64,000 nucleotides of DNA, taken from NCBI GenBank assembly GCA_001695595.3, contig MBPM02000007.1:620001-684000 (forward strand), written 5' to 3'. Shown in pieces: positions 25,141-37,057 of the stretch. The position numbers and the translations under genes are program-made. The notes below the pieces were generated by a model that was not told the DNA's origin, made no database searches, and saw nothing but the letters and a program-made list of their open reading frames with translations. The stretch's first letter is position 1. Each line of letters begins with the position of its first letter. The stretch is from Plasmopara viticola. Its lineage: Eukaryota; Oomycota; Peronosporomycetes; Peronosporales; Peronosporaceae.

Positions 25141-26720
25141 ACCTATAGTAGCAGCAATTCATCCGAAAGGTCATAGTAGTAACCATAAATAGCCTTAGTG
25201 CTTAATCCTCATTGATGCTGACTAAAACAGGTACCAACGAAACCATCTTGCTTTGCTGGCAGTTTATCGTTGCTCCAATTAATTTTCAAAAAGCCAAAAA
25301 TTTAGTCTAGGCTTATGAACTTTAACAGTCCACTGATACTAGAAGGGTATATAAAGGAGTCAACGTGTGAGCTGTGGGTTTGACCTCATCAAGCAGGTCT
25401 CACAGGTTCTTGCATTCTTCGTCACCGAACAAAATAGGGGCTCGTTCACTCCTTTGGCATCTTTGTCTTAAATGATAAGCTGTACTAAGGACTATACATT
25501 GACGTCCAACTTGCACGCTTTACTGACCCATTCAGTAACAAAGTATCGATGTAGGCCAGCTCTCCATTCTCCCTGCGCGGAAGTACGCATAAAATACAAT
25601 GAGTTTGCTATGCTTGTATGCAGCACGAGAGGAAATTTCTAATAACGGCAACCACATTTTTATAATTTAGGAATGTGGGGCATCTTCATTGCCTTCCTCA
25701 AGAATGTATGCCGACGAAGGGCTTAGAGCGCAGGTAACTCGCTCAAAGTTTACCAATATATATATAAAATCGACTAGTATATCTCGAGGCAGTGGTGGAC
25801 AAACTCGCTATCAAGTAATGTTTAAGCGGGAGCCCGCAATGGTTGAAACAGTAGTGTGACTGGACGACTAAATATAGACGGTTCAATAAACAATCCTTGT
25901 GGCGTCACTAACGTTTCCCTCAGTCTGGCGCTAGGCGAATAAATCGCAGTGAGGGGCATATCAACATTTAACGTTCGGATCTAATATGCTCTTTACAAAG
26001 TGCATCGGACATGTTGCTAAGCAAAATACCCTCCATTGTAATAGGCATTTGTGTGTACCACTTTTTTTACCTTGTTCAGACGCTACTCTCCGCTTGATTT
26101 CCAGATACAGATTGTCGTTGACAAATACGGACATTTAAACCTCGCACGATGTCAGTCTTTGAAATTTGGCGATGGAGGCATGTCTGCTCTCGTGGCAGTA
26201 TCTATTTTCGGGTGACACAGTAACTTGTGCAAAACTCTCCATCTGGTGGCAGTGTTGACGGTGGGTCTCTAGACACCACATCCGCACATTTTCTAATGCA
26301 GCATATACCATTTCACTGAGATCTGCAAGGCCTCAGAACCAGAACCCAACGTAGTTTACTCATATGAGTGAACCAAGACATATTTGTTAGAAAAAAAAGA
26401 CGTTAATACTTAGAATTCTTCCTCTACCAGCTCATTTGCATCAAGTTCTTTAAGGTCGGGCAACTCAGACACCGCTAATAGTGCCTTTACTCTAAATTCG
26501 CCTGCCGTGACTTCACGATCATTCATTTTCTTAGCTATCCATCTTTTTTTGTCAATAATAATGTCGCTTGTAATACCCAGAAATAAAATTTCGTACCGCA
26601 TTTCCATTTACTTCTAGCGAAAGTATGCTACCCGGCGGTAGCTTGTTGGTGGGGTGTGAGTCGTTAGAGCTTGATATTTCGCCTAATTGAGAATCAAAAA
26701 TTGAAAATAGTCCACCTTAT
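25141..26720. other. Gene-free stretch
   Basis: No supportable gene. A 65-codon ATG frame at 26410-26607 on the minus strand encodes an acidic peptide ending DANELVEEEF, but nothing identifies it and no neighbouring exon can be seen. Confidence 0.4.
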
Positions 26721-26781
26721 TGCTCATCACCTCCTTGATCCATAAAAGATAGTTTCTTATGGATCAAGGAGGTGATGAGCA
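26721..26781. repeat. Perfect inverted repeat, 25-bp arms, 11-nt loop
   Basis: The left arm 26721-26745 (starts TGCTCATCACCTCC) is the exact reverse complement of the right arm 26757-26781, with loop AAGATAGTTTC. Perfect arms in otherwise decayed DNA imply recent origin or constraint. Because there is no coding context it could be a foldback element end, a small-RNA hairpin or a replication-generated palindrome. Confidence 0.9.
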
Positions 26782-27207
26782 ACCAGATGGACTTGATCAC
26801 GCACGGTCAGGTGTGTAAGGCACGGGTATGAAAGAGCGTGCCGAAATTTGAGCATTCACTTGGAGCTCGACTTCATAGGCGTGTTTTTGTCCTGTTGACA
26901 TATGAAGGAGCACGTGAAGGGTATTGAAAAATGCTTTCCGCATGTACTAACGCTTTATTGCGTCCAAGAAAGAAAAATGTGAGCATTTCGAGAAAAAAAC
27001 GGCTTTCATCATCGAGTAGCCTCTTTCAGAAAAAAGGAAGTTTGTGTTTACGGAGGTCGCAGTTTAATTCTTGAGGTGCAGACAGTGATGGTAAGCCAAG
27101 CTATTCAATCGCTTGATCGAAAGTTGAATTTTTTCCTTTCGTAACACTCTGGATGGTCACTTCCTCGTCCTGTTGGACCCACTGGCCATTTAAAGCTATG
27201 TCAACCT

Positions 27208-28350
27208 TTGCGCAAGGTGTCAGCGCTACAAGGCTCGACAAACCCAACCGTCAGAATTACTCAAGTCTCTGGATGCTCCAAAAGGTAGTTGGGTCGATAC
27301 TTTAATTGACTTAATCGTGTCTTTACCGAAGACCAAAGGTGGGTATAATGCCGTCATGATTATTGTTGATCCCTAATTAAAATGGGCCATGTTCATCGCT
27401 ATGAAGACAACGAATGTCACTGCAGGAATCGCAAAGTCTTCGCGCAGAAATATACAAAAAATCATGGTATACCAAAGACAATTGTTTCCGACCGAGACAC
27501 GAAGTTCGACATTTGAGTCATGGCAATCAATCGCGTCTGCTGTGGGAACGCGACACAATTTGGCTTCGGCTTTTAGGCCACAAGCAGACGGACAAGCAGA
27601 ATGAACTGGTTAGATATTGGATAATGCTTTCAAAGTGTCGTCAATTCAGATCAGAATGATTGCGATGACCTTTTGCATTTGCCTGAGATAGCCTATAATC
27701 GCCGCGTACAATCTACAATTGAAATTTCATCGATTGTAGCGACTGTAAGATATGTTCCTAGCATGCCAGAAGATGTGGCAACAAATGTAAAGTTTTTCAA
27801 GTTGAAAAGTCAGTCCAAGAATCCCTACGACGTCAAGAAAGGTTACACAAAGTCGCACAGGACCAGATGAGGGAAGCACAAGAGCGCCTGAAGTATTATT
27901 AAGACATGAATAGACTTGTCCAAGACTTTTGAGTTGGAGAAATGGTGCTTTCGGACGGCAAGAAGTTGAATGTCCGTCACAAAGGTCTCGCTCAATCAAA
28001 GAAGCTCGTGCCAAGATATATTGACCCATTACCGATCGTGAATGCGAGATCTCTATGCGTTAGGATTATCAAAGTGGTTATAGCGGCATCTTGTGTTCCA
28101 CACTTCATTGTTGAAGCCGTTTGTAAGGACTCCAAGCGTTGGCAAACTGTGAAAAAATGTCATGTCGTTGAGGCCGTAATTGCGTAAGTACAAGGGAAAC
28201 ATACAGTACAAGATTTGGTGGCTTGGTGAAACCAAGGAGTGAGCCACTTGGGAATTTCTGGAGAATCCAAAGCAGACTTTCGGACGCATCGGTCTTTATT
28301 GGGAAATCAAACTGATGAGCCCAATTTCTTCTGGCAGGGAGGTCATGCGG
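27208..28350 (+). pseudogene. Ty3/gypsy integrase plus chromodomain relic
   Basis: In order, across shifting frames, the sequence gives: an integrase linker with CQRYKARQTQP; the core start SLPKTKGGYNAVMIIVD followed at once by a stop; PKTIVSDRDTKF; AFRPQADGQAE (the HPQTDGQTE block); a YNRR segment; then the C-terminal region with KLVPRYIDPLPIV; and last a chromodomain-like WWLGETKE-ATWEFLENP. That order is the integrase followed by chromodomain of a Ty3/gypsy chromovirus. At least four frameshifts and stops make it dead. No reverse transcriptase is readable upstream and I could not delimit an LTR. A truncated LINE was inserted about 90 bp downstream, so the downstream end may be cut. Confidence 0.75.
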
Positions 28351-28440
28351 TGTAACCGTCATCACCGGCAGGTTTGCCGGTTACGACTATTACGCCATAA
28401 AATTGAGTATTATTTAAAATACATATGCATCAGGATTTTC

Positions 28441-29588
28441 GGAAAAGGTTGGGGTGACGCCCTCCTTCCAAGCGCGGGGGCTTAATGCTCGCGCGCTTCG
28501 GGCAGGTGCTCTCGGGCATCTGCAGGTCTCTAACGAGTATCACCCTCGACGCGACGGTCTCCAGCACCAGGCCAAACCCCCTTCCACGCCCTTAATCGCG
28601 CCAACCGCATCCGGATTGGCTCCTTTAATGTGAATTCTCTAGGTTCGAAGCGCAAGAAGCACGTAACACTCCCCGAAGATCTCCGGCGCTACCGCGTCGA
28701 TATCCTTGGCCTCCGCGAAACCAAGATCTACGATAGAGGTGAGCACCGCATTAATGACTTCCTTCTAACCCTGAAAAAAAAAAAACGAAGCCAAGACCGA
28801 AGTCACCGAAATCCGCCGCCACTGCAACCCGTCGGGCGCCACTCGACACGCCCGATCCCGAGAAGAAACCTGGCACCACACTAAGAAGCTCGGAACACTC
28901 CTCGGCGATATTAAAGATCTATCCCGACGCAAGTCCCTGGCCACCCTCGCGCTCCACCGCCTCTGGTCCGTCTGGCTCCGCCCCACGTTCATCTCACCCA
29001 AGACACGCATTCGATTGTACAACACCTACGTTCTACCGATTCTGCTGTACAACTGGGCTCTTACCAAGTCAGAGCTTCACGGCCTCGAGAGTTTCCATCG
29101 CCGCCAGCTTCGCTACGCTCTTGGCTATCGCTACCCCCGACCCATTTCGAATGCAAGACTCTACGACCTCTGTGATGAGCGGCCGCTGAGACTACGACTG
29201 ACACAAGCTCGCTGGCGCCTGTTTGGCCATGTACTTCGCCGCTATCCCGACATTCCAGCTAACCTCCAGATGCGTGCCTACTTCTTCTCCACCGCAGCAA
29301 AATGGCGCGGACGTTCCCGCACCACGCTCCCCTCGACACTCGACCACAACCTTGTTTCCCGTGGCTCCGGCTTTCGACTCCGGACAGCACAAGACCTCGA
29401 AGTGGTACGTACCCTTGCACAAGACCGAAAGAAATGGAAGACCCATACGACCTCGGTGCTGGATGCACTGCCCGCCGAACGAGACTCGACGTATGCGGAC
29501 ACCACTCTATGCCGTGGACTAGCCAGACTGAGCCTAGCACGTGCATACCTTGGCAACGCGATAACGTAATACATTACATTACATTACA
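28441..29588 (+). mobile_element. Internally deleted LINE (non-LTR retrotransposon)
   Basis: It opens with the same GGAAAAGGTTGGGGTGACGCCC as the 309-bp elements. About 150 bp of 5' leader lead into the start of an apurinic-type endonuclease domain (FNVNSLGSKRKK, then DILGLRETKI). After an A12 run the sequence jumps to the C-terminal part of the reverse transcriptase. It ends in GGCAACGCGATAACGTAAT plus a tail of ATTAC/ACATT repeats at 29571-29588. Flanking ATGCATCAG at 28424-28432 and again just after the tail is a possible 9-bp target duplication. The element lacks the polymerase core and is not autonomous. Confidence 0.8.
28793..29569 (+). pseudogene. LINE reverse transcriptase, C-terminal piece
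   Basis: A 258-codon frame open to a stop at 29569. It carries blocks typical of the region after the polymerase core in oomycete and fungal LINEs: KKLGTLLGDIKDLSRRKSLA, then RLYNTYVLPILLYNWALT, then FHRRQLRYALG, and RWRLFGHVLRR. There is no ATG of its own and no YADD box, because the upstream polymerase was removed by the internal deletion. The frame has stayed open, which suggests the deletion copy is young. Confidence 0.75.
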
Positions 29589-31366
29589 TGCATCAGTACT
29601 AATTAAAAAAATAGGCAATTGCATATTTTCAGAGCAAATGAAAAGCTGTCTTATAATCATTGGGAATCAAAAGTTCTTAATAGCTGGTAATAATCTAGGA
29701 TGTGTAAGAAGCAGTAGATGGTCGAAAGCCACCAGTTAAGCTGTAGCAAGATAAATAACTCGTAAGAGCTCTCCAATCATTATCACTTCTCAATTTGCTT
29801 TAAGCAATTAACACTCCTCACCACCGTCGACTTAACCCACTCGTCCTAAAGCAAACGACAATTAATAAGCTTTCTCGGCGACTGTGTTGCACAAATTCAC
29901 CAAATTTTGCTGAAATCCGTATAAATTTGGAGGAAGATTTTAGGGTCCAAACACGCATATATGTACTTGATGTCAGAGCTAGAATACATGACTGAGCTAA
30001 AACTGAAAAGTGTTTTGGAGGGAAGCGATTACAACAATTGCCAGCAAAAAGACGAGCTATGAACCGTAAGGAGTGTACGTATACATGGCCGATGAGTAGA
30101 GCTTCAATGTACTGGTGATGACTAAACTTGCTGCTCTTGGGAGAATTGAAATTCTCCCAAGACCAATTAATTAAAATTGATTATGTAGAGAATTCTCCTC
30201 CAATAGCTAGGACGTCGTCGTTTTAACTGATAATTGCACCGAAGCCAAACAGAAGTTTTTAGTGTACAAAGTCTCATCAACACAGTCTATTTGCATGTAT
30301 CACTGGGGATTCCTCAGGATGTTAACTCAATATAGATATTTTGGGTGACAAATCGGCAGCTGCGTGTTTATGATACGCAAGGCACCGTTCGGCCTTTGTC
30401 AATCAGGGCGAGAATAGTATAACGAGCTATGACGAGACCAATAAACAATGAATATAGCGATGAATCTCGGAAGCATGCTAATACTTTCAGCATGAAAGCG
30501 ACAATGTTGCTCTCCACTCGTGTTCTGATGACTACGTAGCAAGTTAAAAAACTGCGGAGTTCTCAATGGTAACTTTTTTTCAGCTTAACGAATGTATGCG
30601 AGAGACATTATGATTGATTAAGTTTACAACGCGAAGTCTGAAAGTCATACTTGAAGTCGCGTATATCAAAGGCTTCTTCATTTGGCTTGACAAAAATACT
30701 GGAAGAACTCTTTTTTAGTACAGTCATGTATGGCGCGTGTAAAGCAGAAACCTCTCGGTTCCGCGCTTTTTCAATGCTGTTTCACGAAAACTTTACGATG
30801 CTAATTTTGAGCTCACGTTTAATCATTCGCACATGATACTTTTGTACAATGCCTTTGCTTCTTCTTTCGTCTTTAAGTTTTTTGTCCTTACTCCTGCTCA
30901 GAGCTATCTCTTTCGTTCTTGCCAATGTAGCCTCTTTACGATCTAGGAGTATTCATTGATGTAAGTGCATGTTCGTTGCCATCTGGTGCCTTCTGGTGCT
31001 TGTCGTGTCGCGTGCCAAATGCAGAAATGATGCCATTTTGTCTGGGACATCATACTTAATGTCTGAGGTCTAATAGCGGCGGCTGGTGATTTTGTAATGC
31101 TTCGACGAGTTGCCAGCGACTAAGCATTGGATTCTTGTTGGGTCCATCACCGAAATATTTACCCAAATTCTATATTATACGTAAGGTATAAATATCAATC
31201 CGATTCAAGATTGTGTAATAGATATATTACTGGATAATCCGGCCGTAAGTTGTATATCATCAAGGCCACTAATAACTGTCAATGCGCGCTCTCAAAATAT
31301 ATTACTTGTAAACTTTTCGAATTACAGTACTATTATGATACTTCGACATATCGGCAGCCATTTACT
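29589..31366. other. Gene-free stretch with a short hairpin
   Basis: No gene supported. A 12-bp perfect stem pairs 30136-30147 (CTTGGGAGAATT) with 30150-30161 around a 2-nt loop. The last 150 bp before the ABC ATPase gene are A/T-rich and presumably hold its promoter, but I cannot identify an initiator with confidence. Confidence 0.4.
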
Positions 31367-31372
31367 ATGCAC

Positions 31373-32335
31373 ATGAAGTCCAGCCAAGAGACTTGCTCTG
31401 CTGGCCCGACCGTTGAGCTACGTCACCTTAATTTTGCGTTTGCCAAGGTAACTATTGGCGGGCAGCTCATTAACCGCTTGCAGCACGATCCAACCACCAC
31501 TTACGCCGTACAAGACGATGATCGCGTTCTACGTGACGTCCATCTGACACTACAGCCTGGTCAGCGCGTCTTGGTCGTGGGAGGCAATGGAGCTGGTAAA
31601 AGCACGTTGCTCCGTATCTTGGCTGGCAAACACTTGACGGCTAACGATACAGCGTTGATCTTTGGTCGGGATAGCTTTCGTGACACAACACTTAATTGTT
31701 TAAGGACGTTCGTGAGTGCCGATTGGGGTCAGCGAGCTGTGGCTTTTGCTTCCCATGCTATGGCTTACTCAGCTGACATGGCTGTCGAGGAAATGATGAC
31801 GAAATTACAGAGTGAATACCCCCAGCGACGTCAACAACTACTTAAGGTGCTGCGGATTGATCCCAAGTGGCGTCTCCATCGCCTTTCCGACGGTCAGCGT
31901 CGCCGAGTGCAGCTCTTCTTGGCACTTTTGAGACCGTCTCAGCTCATCGTATTAGATGAAGTGTTAGGTATGCTCGACGTTGTCTCACGTGAGAACGTTC
32001 TGGCCTTTTTGAAAGAAGAGACAGCCTTGCGACAGGCCACAGTAGTGCTAGCCACCCACATCTTTGATGGTACGGACGTCTGGGCGTCCCATGTGTTGTA
32101 TATACGACGGGGTACGATGGGGTTCTTTGGCCCGATCGAGCAATGCACTCTTGGATTGACGATTCCAATGCACAAGGTGGTCGAGCGCTGGCTGCGTGAT
32201 GAGCTGGCAGAAGATGACTGCATGGAGAGTGAAGCCCTGGGCACAAGCGGTGACTTTGACCTGAGTAACGCACAGAACCGTGCTGGAGGATATGCTGCTG
32301 GTCGCCTTGGTGGAGTCGACATTAGTTTGCTATGA
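31373..32335 (+). CDS. CAF16: Soluble ABC ATPase of the CAF16 type
   Basis: A single-exon 320-aa protein consisting of one ABC nucleotide-binding domain and no membrane segments. Walker A GGNGAGKST is at 70-78, the signature LSDGQRRRV at 171-179, Walker B LIVLDE at 191-196, the D-loop LDVVSR just after, and the switch histidine in ATHIFDG at 229. LSDGQ-RRVQ, LD-V and ATHIFDG are hallmarks of yeast Caf16, a CCR4-NOT-associated ATPase, and of plant ABCI19-21. The role in oomycetes is untested; by family it is cytosolic and may be linked to transcription or mRNA control. ATGs at 31367 and 31373 are both possible starts; upstream sequence in frame has only a TTG and is unlikely to be coding. Confidence 0.88.
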   Translation: MKSSQETCSAGPTVELRHLNFAFAKVTIGGQLINRLQHDPTTTYAVQDDDRVLRDVHLTLQPGQRVLVVGGNGAGKSTLLRILAGKHLTANDTALIFGRDSFRDTTLNCLRTFVSADWGQRAVAFASHAMAYSADMAVEEMMTKLQSEYPQRRQQLLKVLRIDPKWRLHRLSDGQRRRVQLFLALLRPSQLIVLDEVLGMLDVVSRENVLAFLKEETALRQATVVLATHIFDGTDVWASHVLYIRRGTMGFFGPIEQCTLGLTIPMHKVVERWLRDELAEDDCMESEALGTSGDFDLSNAQNRAGGYAAGRLGGVDISLL

Positions 32336-33218
32336 GTATTTGTCTACATTATAGTATTGAGGTCATATGGTACCCATTGATATATTTTAGCTTAATTTAA
32401 TGTAGGTATCCGCTCAGTTTTCGGGTTTGACCAATGAATAATTGTTTCAATCTTAATTCAAAGAGCCGATCAGTTAAGTAGGGTAAGGTGCTGGCGTACA
32501 TGTAAAAATTAGCTTAAAAATGATAGTGGTCTTGATCGACTAGCAGTTGCTGAGTATTCTCGGTAGCAAACAATTGTCGATCCGGTAACTGTTTTAAATA
32601 CTAAAATGTTACTAAAGGCATGGTTTCGTCATAATCATCAGCGAAGTCTACCTCATCTATCACTATATCGACAAAGTAATGGGTGGTGAGTCTCTTGCCA
32701 AAACTGACCACGATGTCGATCTCATCGCAAAAAGTGGCTATCAGCGATAGCTTAAGTTGATTTCAGGTCAAGCCTAAATTTTTAGCTGCGTTGTACTTGC
32801 TGTATCGGCAGCTTTGTATTTATATGTTTGCAGCAGCAGTGCCACACCGATTTTTCTTCAACGATACCGAGCCACGGTTTAATTTAAAAAAAAAATCGAT
32901 CGTCGTTATTTATATGTCACGCCCCCGAAAGATATCCCATGCAAATCCTTACATTGATTGTAAAGTTAAGTATCGAGGACGCTCATTACTAATCGTCGTG
33001 CTGTAAAAAATAATCAAATTGCATGAAGAGGAATTTCACCATGATTTGCAGGCCCTAACAATTCCAATGTTATCATCAGAGACGTGGCTTTAACTGACAA
33101 GATACTTTGAATACGTCGCAGTTGGCGAGCTTTTCCTGATTTTATCCTACGTGATGGATACTGACGGACCACTTGCGGTCACATTGTATCAAAGCATTGC
33201 TTCTAAAGCTACACAACA
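32336..33218. other. Intergenic, nothing identified
   Basis: No conserved frame, repeat or RNA seen between the ABC ATPase gene and the small SANT-like gene. A 71-codon frame at 32791-33006 does not resemble a known protein. Confidence 0.4.
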
Positions 33219-33692
33219 ATGTCAGACTTTACGGATAGAGAAGATCGGCAACTTGTCCAGTTGGCGCTGGCATATTCGCGCAAAAGTCGAAACATCATTT
33301 GGGGGCAATTAGCACAGCGAATGAAAAGCACAAGAAAGTCCAAACAGGTGCTTCGTCAGCGGCTGAAAACGTTAAAGCGCACGTATGGCCGCAACCTCGA
33401 GTCCTTTCCTGCCTGGTTTTTCAAAGATGTTGCAATTGAAAGTCATCCTCAGCGACTACGCACGTCTCTTAAAAAGAACCAACTTTTCGTGCCACCAAAG
33501 CGATGCAGATTAAATGGCATTGTGTCCGGACAGCCAACATCAACCCGTTTCCGCCTTGAAACGTCCACGAAGCCGATGAAAACTTTCAGGTATGAAAAGT
33601 CGCCACGTTCTCGAAAACGTGCTTTTCATATCAACAACGAGCCGCTCGCTTCGCTGCTGTTGCTGGCATCGGTAGCCAGTCTTGCGAGATGA
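33219..33692 (+). CDS. Small basic protein with a SANT/Myb-like N-terminus
   Basis: A 157-aa single-exon frame from an ATG (context CAATG). Residues 4-57 (FTDREDRQLVQLALAYSR through to LKRTYG) have the acidic start, spaced tryptophan (W29) and RLKTL ending seen in SANT/Myb-like three-helix domains, where the first helix begins with E-D--L. The rest is strongly basic (RSRKRAF and others), suggesting a nucleic-acid-binding nuclear protein. It lies 154 bp upstream of the LRR gene in the same direction. The domain call is by eye and tentative; the gene itself is likely real because the frame is compact and ATG-initiated within a gene island. Confidence 0.6.
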   Translation: MSDFTDREDRQLVQLALAYSRKSRNIIWGQLAQRMKSTRKSKQVLRQRLKTLKRTYGRNLESFPAWFFKDVAIESHPQRLRTSLKKNQLFVPPKRCRLNGIVSGQPTSTRFRLETSTKPMKTFRYEKSPRSRKRAFHINNEPLASLLLLASVASLAR

Positions 33693-33846
33693 GAGAAGAA
33701 TGGGCATATCGGAATGTACCCACTGCTTTTTAATTTACTTAAACTTGGCTTGATATTGTGCCTCGAGTTATGACGTCGACCCAACAGGCTATAAATATCA
33801 AAATAAAAGCTCTCACGTTGTTATTTTTCCTGCAAAGAAAAGTGCC

Positions 33847-36800
33847 ATGGAAGCCTCCGTCCTCGATGATGAAGAAGCTTTCACGGTTGATAGGACGTCC
33901 TGGCCAATTAATCGTCTCAGTTATATTGAGCTCAGTGCACAAGACACCTTGAGAATTCAACACCTCTTTTATGATCGAAGTGATACTCCGGTACTGACGA
34001 AGTGGGTGATGCTGCATAAATGCGGATCGAAATTTCGTCCGAGACTTTTCGTGGTCTCGGCCCTTCGCTTGTGGGTTCTAAAGCACAAGAAAACGTTTAG
34101 TAAGGCCTTGATCCTGCGCCAAGAGTACCAGCTCATGCGCGTTCAAAACCTCGTTGCACTTCGCACAGACTCTTCTCCATCAACTGTCTCCCTTCAGCTC
34201 GTTTTTCTACCAAAAGGAAAGAGCAAGACTCCGGTGATGCTGCATTTTGATCCAGGTGTACACACAGAACAATTTGTACGACTCTTGCAGCGACAATTGC
34301 ACGCACTTCGACTTACTTTGCCACTACAACAAATGCCTCCGATCAATCTGCCACCAGAGTGCCACTGGCACGAGTGCTTTTCGGACGAAAGCGATCATGT
34401 ACAAAACCAAACCGAGCAAGCGACAAGTGGAGTGGCAAGTCAAAAGCCGGAGTTTGCTGCCATGGCAATGACTTATCATGCTTTTTGTGATGATCTCGGC
34501 ATTCGCTTTCGTGACAGTATACCAGCTCGTCTCGAAGAATGTGCCACGACATCTAAATGCATGGACTTTCAGTATTGTCTCGGATTTCCAGCTGGAGTCG
34601 ACATTACCGATCACTTTTTGCATGGCTCTGCGACTCCCCTTTACGCATTTGCGTGCTCTGTTCTCAATCGATGTTTTCCTCGTTTGGTGTCAAACTATCA
34701 GTCAAAAGAGATCCAGGCGCTTGCACGAACGCTCGAGTGCTTACAATGTTTTAGCGACATCATCATTTGTGACCTCGCCTTGGGACAAGCAAGCTTGACG
34801 ACTCTGTTTCAAACATTGCTGTCGCCACTATGCACTATCGTCGGCTTTACTCTTACAAATGTGCAGTTAAGTGTGCGATCATTGCGAATACTTCAGCAAA
34901 TTGTGCTAGAGTCGACAATGCGGCAAACGGGGAACGACGGGACAAAAGTGAGACTTCAGCGTCTGGATTTCTCCTTTAATCGCTTTACCCTTAGTATGGC
35001 TACTGAGCTAGCCACTATTCTGCAACTCTTACCTAATGGTCTAGAGTATCTACAGCTTGAAAGGTGCGGGTTGACCACAGTTTCGTGCTGCCGAGTACTC
35101 GATGCGTTAACAACAAGCTCCGCTTTTGCTGCATCGTTATTGGAGCTGAATATTGCAAACAATTATCTTGGGCTGGAAGGGACAAAAGCTCTTGCTATTT
35201 GGATCACTGGAACGAGTTGTCTCCAACGTCTCGATGTGTCGCGTACGCAGCTGGACATCAATACCTTTGTGGACGCCTTAAAGCACAATACATTATTGCA
35301 CGAGTCTTCGCTTCAACAGCTTGATTTGTCGTACAATCAAATGCGTACACAAGCTAGTGAAGATCTTGGCACGATTTTGGGGACATCTCAAAGTCTGGCT
35401 ACCCTTTTCTTACGTGGCATGAAACGCTATCGTTACTACCACAAACTCTTGCCATCACAGCTACAGCGAGAAGGGACGCTTTTGGCCCTTTCGGAAGCTG
35501 CCGTGGTAGCCCAAACAGCTGCTGTGCGAAGATATGGAGGGACAGGCCAACGCGCGGATGGTCTTCGCAAACACTTTTTGGGTAATATTTTGGGTCCCAT
35601 GTTTGCAAATAGCAATCGAAGCAATGCTTGTATGGTGGATTTGAGCGAAAATGATCTCAGTGGTCGACGAGCTGAGATCCTTGCGCAACTGTTAGACGAC
35701 TCGCCGTGGTCCACTCGACTATCTTTACGACTCGACCACACTCGTCTTCACGATAAATCGGTGGGTTTTTAATTTTCAAGCTCACGAAATGAATGCGTCT
35801 ATAGTGATTGACCTATTTTGCGACTGTAGGCCTTGCTCCTGCTCCATGCAATTCGAGAGTGTAAGACTTTAGACTCATTGAGTCTTGAAGGCAATGGCTT
35901 TATTAAGCGTCAAGTACATTGCAAACGTCAACGGCAAACTGAAAAGTGTTATAGTGATGGTGTGGCATCCTCTGAACCTAGTATTATGGAACAGGCAGGG
36001 GCAAATGCCTTGGCTCTCTTGCTAGGTGGTCCCTTAGAGTGCGACAATAATCAGCTGGAAAGCTGGCTGGGAACAAAAGATACGGAAAAAGTGTCGGCTG
36101 CTTTTTCCGGCAATCCATCAGCATCAAAACCTTTGCGTCTGAAGGAACTCTGTCTAAAAAGCGAGGGCTCCTATGTCTTTGGTACTCACATTATCACGGC
36201 AGCAATTCAGGCACTAGACAAGCCTTTTGCATACTTAACAATGCTCGATGTCACTGGCAACGAGTGTGGCGACGCATTGACTCGGGTTTTAGGGCAGGTT
36301 TTACCAAAAAATAAGAGTCTGCAGGCCTTGTTTTGGGATGGCAATTGGGTCACTGTCGACGGATATTTCCAATTCTACGACGGACTTGTCCAAAATTATA
36401 CGCTACTGATGGTCCAAATGCCCATACAAGATACTCGACGGGTTTGTGGACGATTTACATAAAATTAGCCTGCTACGAGCTAATTATGGGTGTTTGTAAT
36501 CTGGTGTCTAGATTCTGGAAGAGCTAAAAGACCCACCACGTGAAAAGCTTTTTAGTATTTTAGGGAAAATTTTCAAAGCGACCGAGCGGAATCAGATTTT
36601 GCAAAACGAGAGCAAGGAGCAGAAAGCTGAAGGTTGTATGTCTCAAATACTCACGAGTTGCGAGCAGAGGGTTCCTGAACAGTCGACACCAGAACAAGAT
36701 AGGGCGCGAAATGATAAATCCAGCGAAGGTTTAACGACGACGAAGGACAAATCTTTTGATACAAAGATGATCAACGAATTAGAAGCAACGGGATTAGCCC

Positions 36801-37021
36801 TGCAGCAATGTCGGTCGCCTAAGCTGGCAACGATTGAAGACGATAAAACCGACAACCGTGACGTTCTGACCCGAATGAGCTACTCCAAATCCACAAGTGC
36901 GCGGTATCCGTCGTCAATGCAGTCTTGGAGCATGCAAAGCAGTACCGACGATTTCCGCTCTCAGCTCAAGAAGCTGGACTTACTCACCGCTTCGGTATCG
37001 TTGTCATCATCTCGAATGTAA
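33847..37021 (+). CDS. CARMIL-like leucine-rich repeat protein
   Basis: Exons 33847-35760, 35830-36441 and 36512-37021 join in phase 0 through introns of 69 and 70 bp, giving 1,011 aa. Residues about 55-165 resemble the CARMIL-type PH domain (FRPRLFVVSALRLWVLKHKK). From about 220 to 850 come leucine-rich repeats (LQRLDFSFNRF, LLELNIANNYLG, LQQLDLSYNQM, DLSENDLSG, LSLEGNGF). The serine-rich tail is charged and disordered. CARMIL proteins bind actin capping protein and link it to Arp2/3-driven assembly, but I do not see the capping-protein-interaction motif (L-H-T--RPK) in the tail, so a more general LRR scaffold is possible. The 3' end converges on the zinc-ribbon gene with only 36 bp between stops. 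Confidence 0.8.
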
Positions 37022-37057
37022 ATCTAGCTTCAACTGATTGATTTAGCTCGATTTTCG

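Noticed and set aside
35399..35741. Overlapping minus-strand frames of about 70-100 codons
   Set aside because: They are antisense shadows of the LRR gene exon 1.
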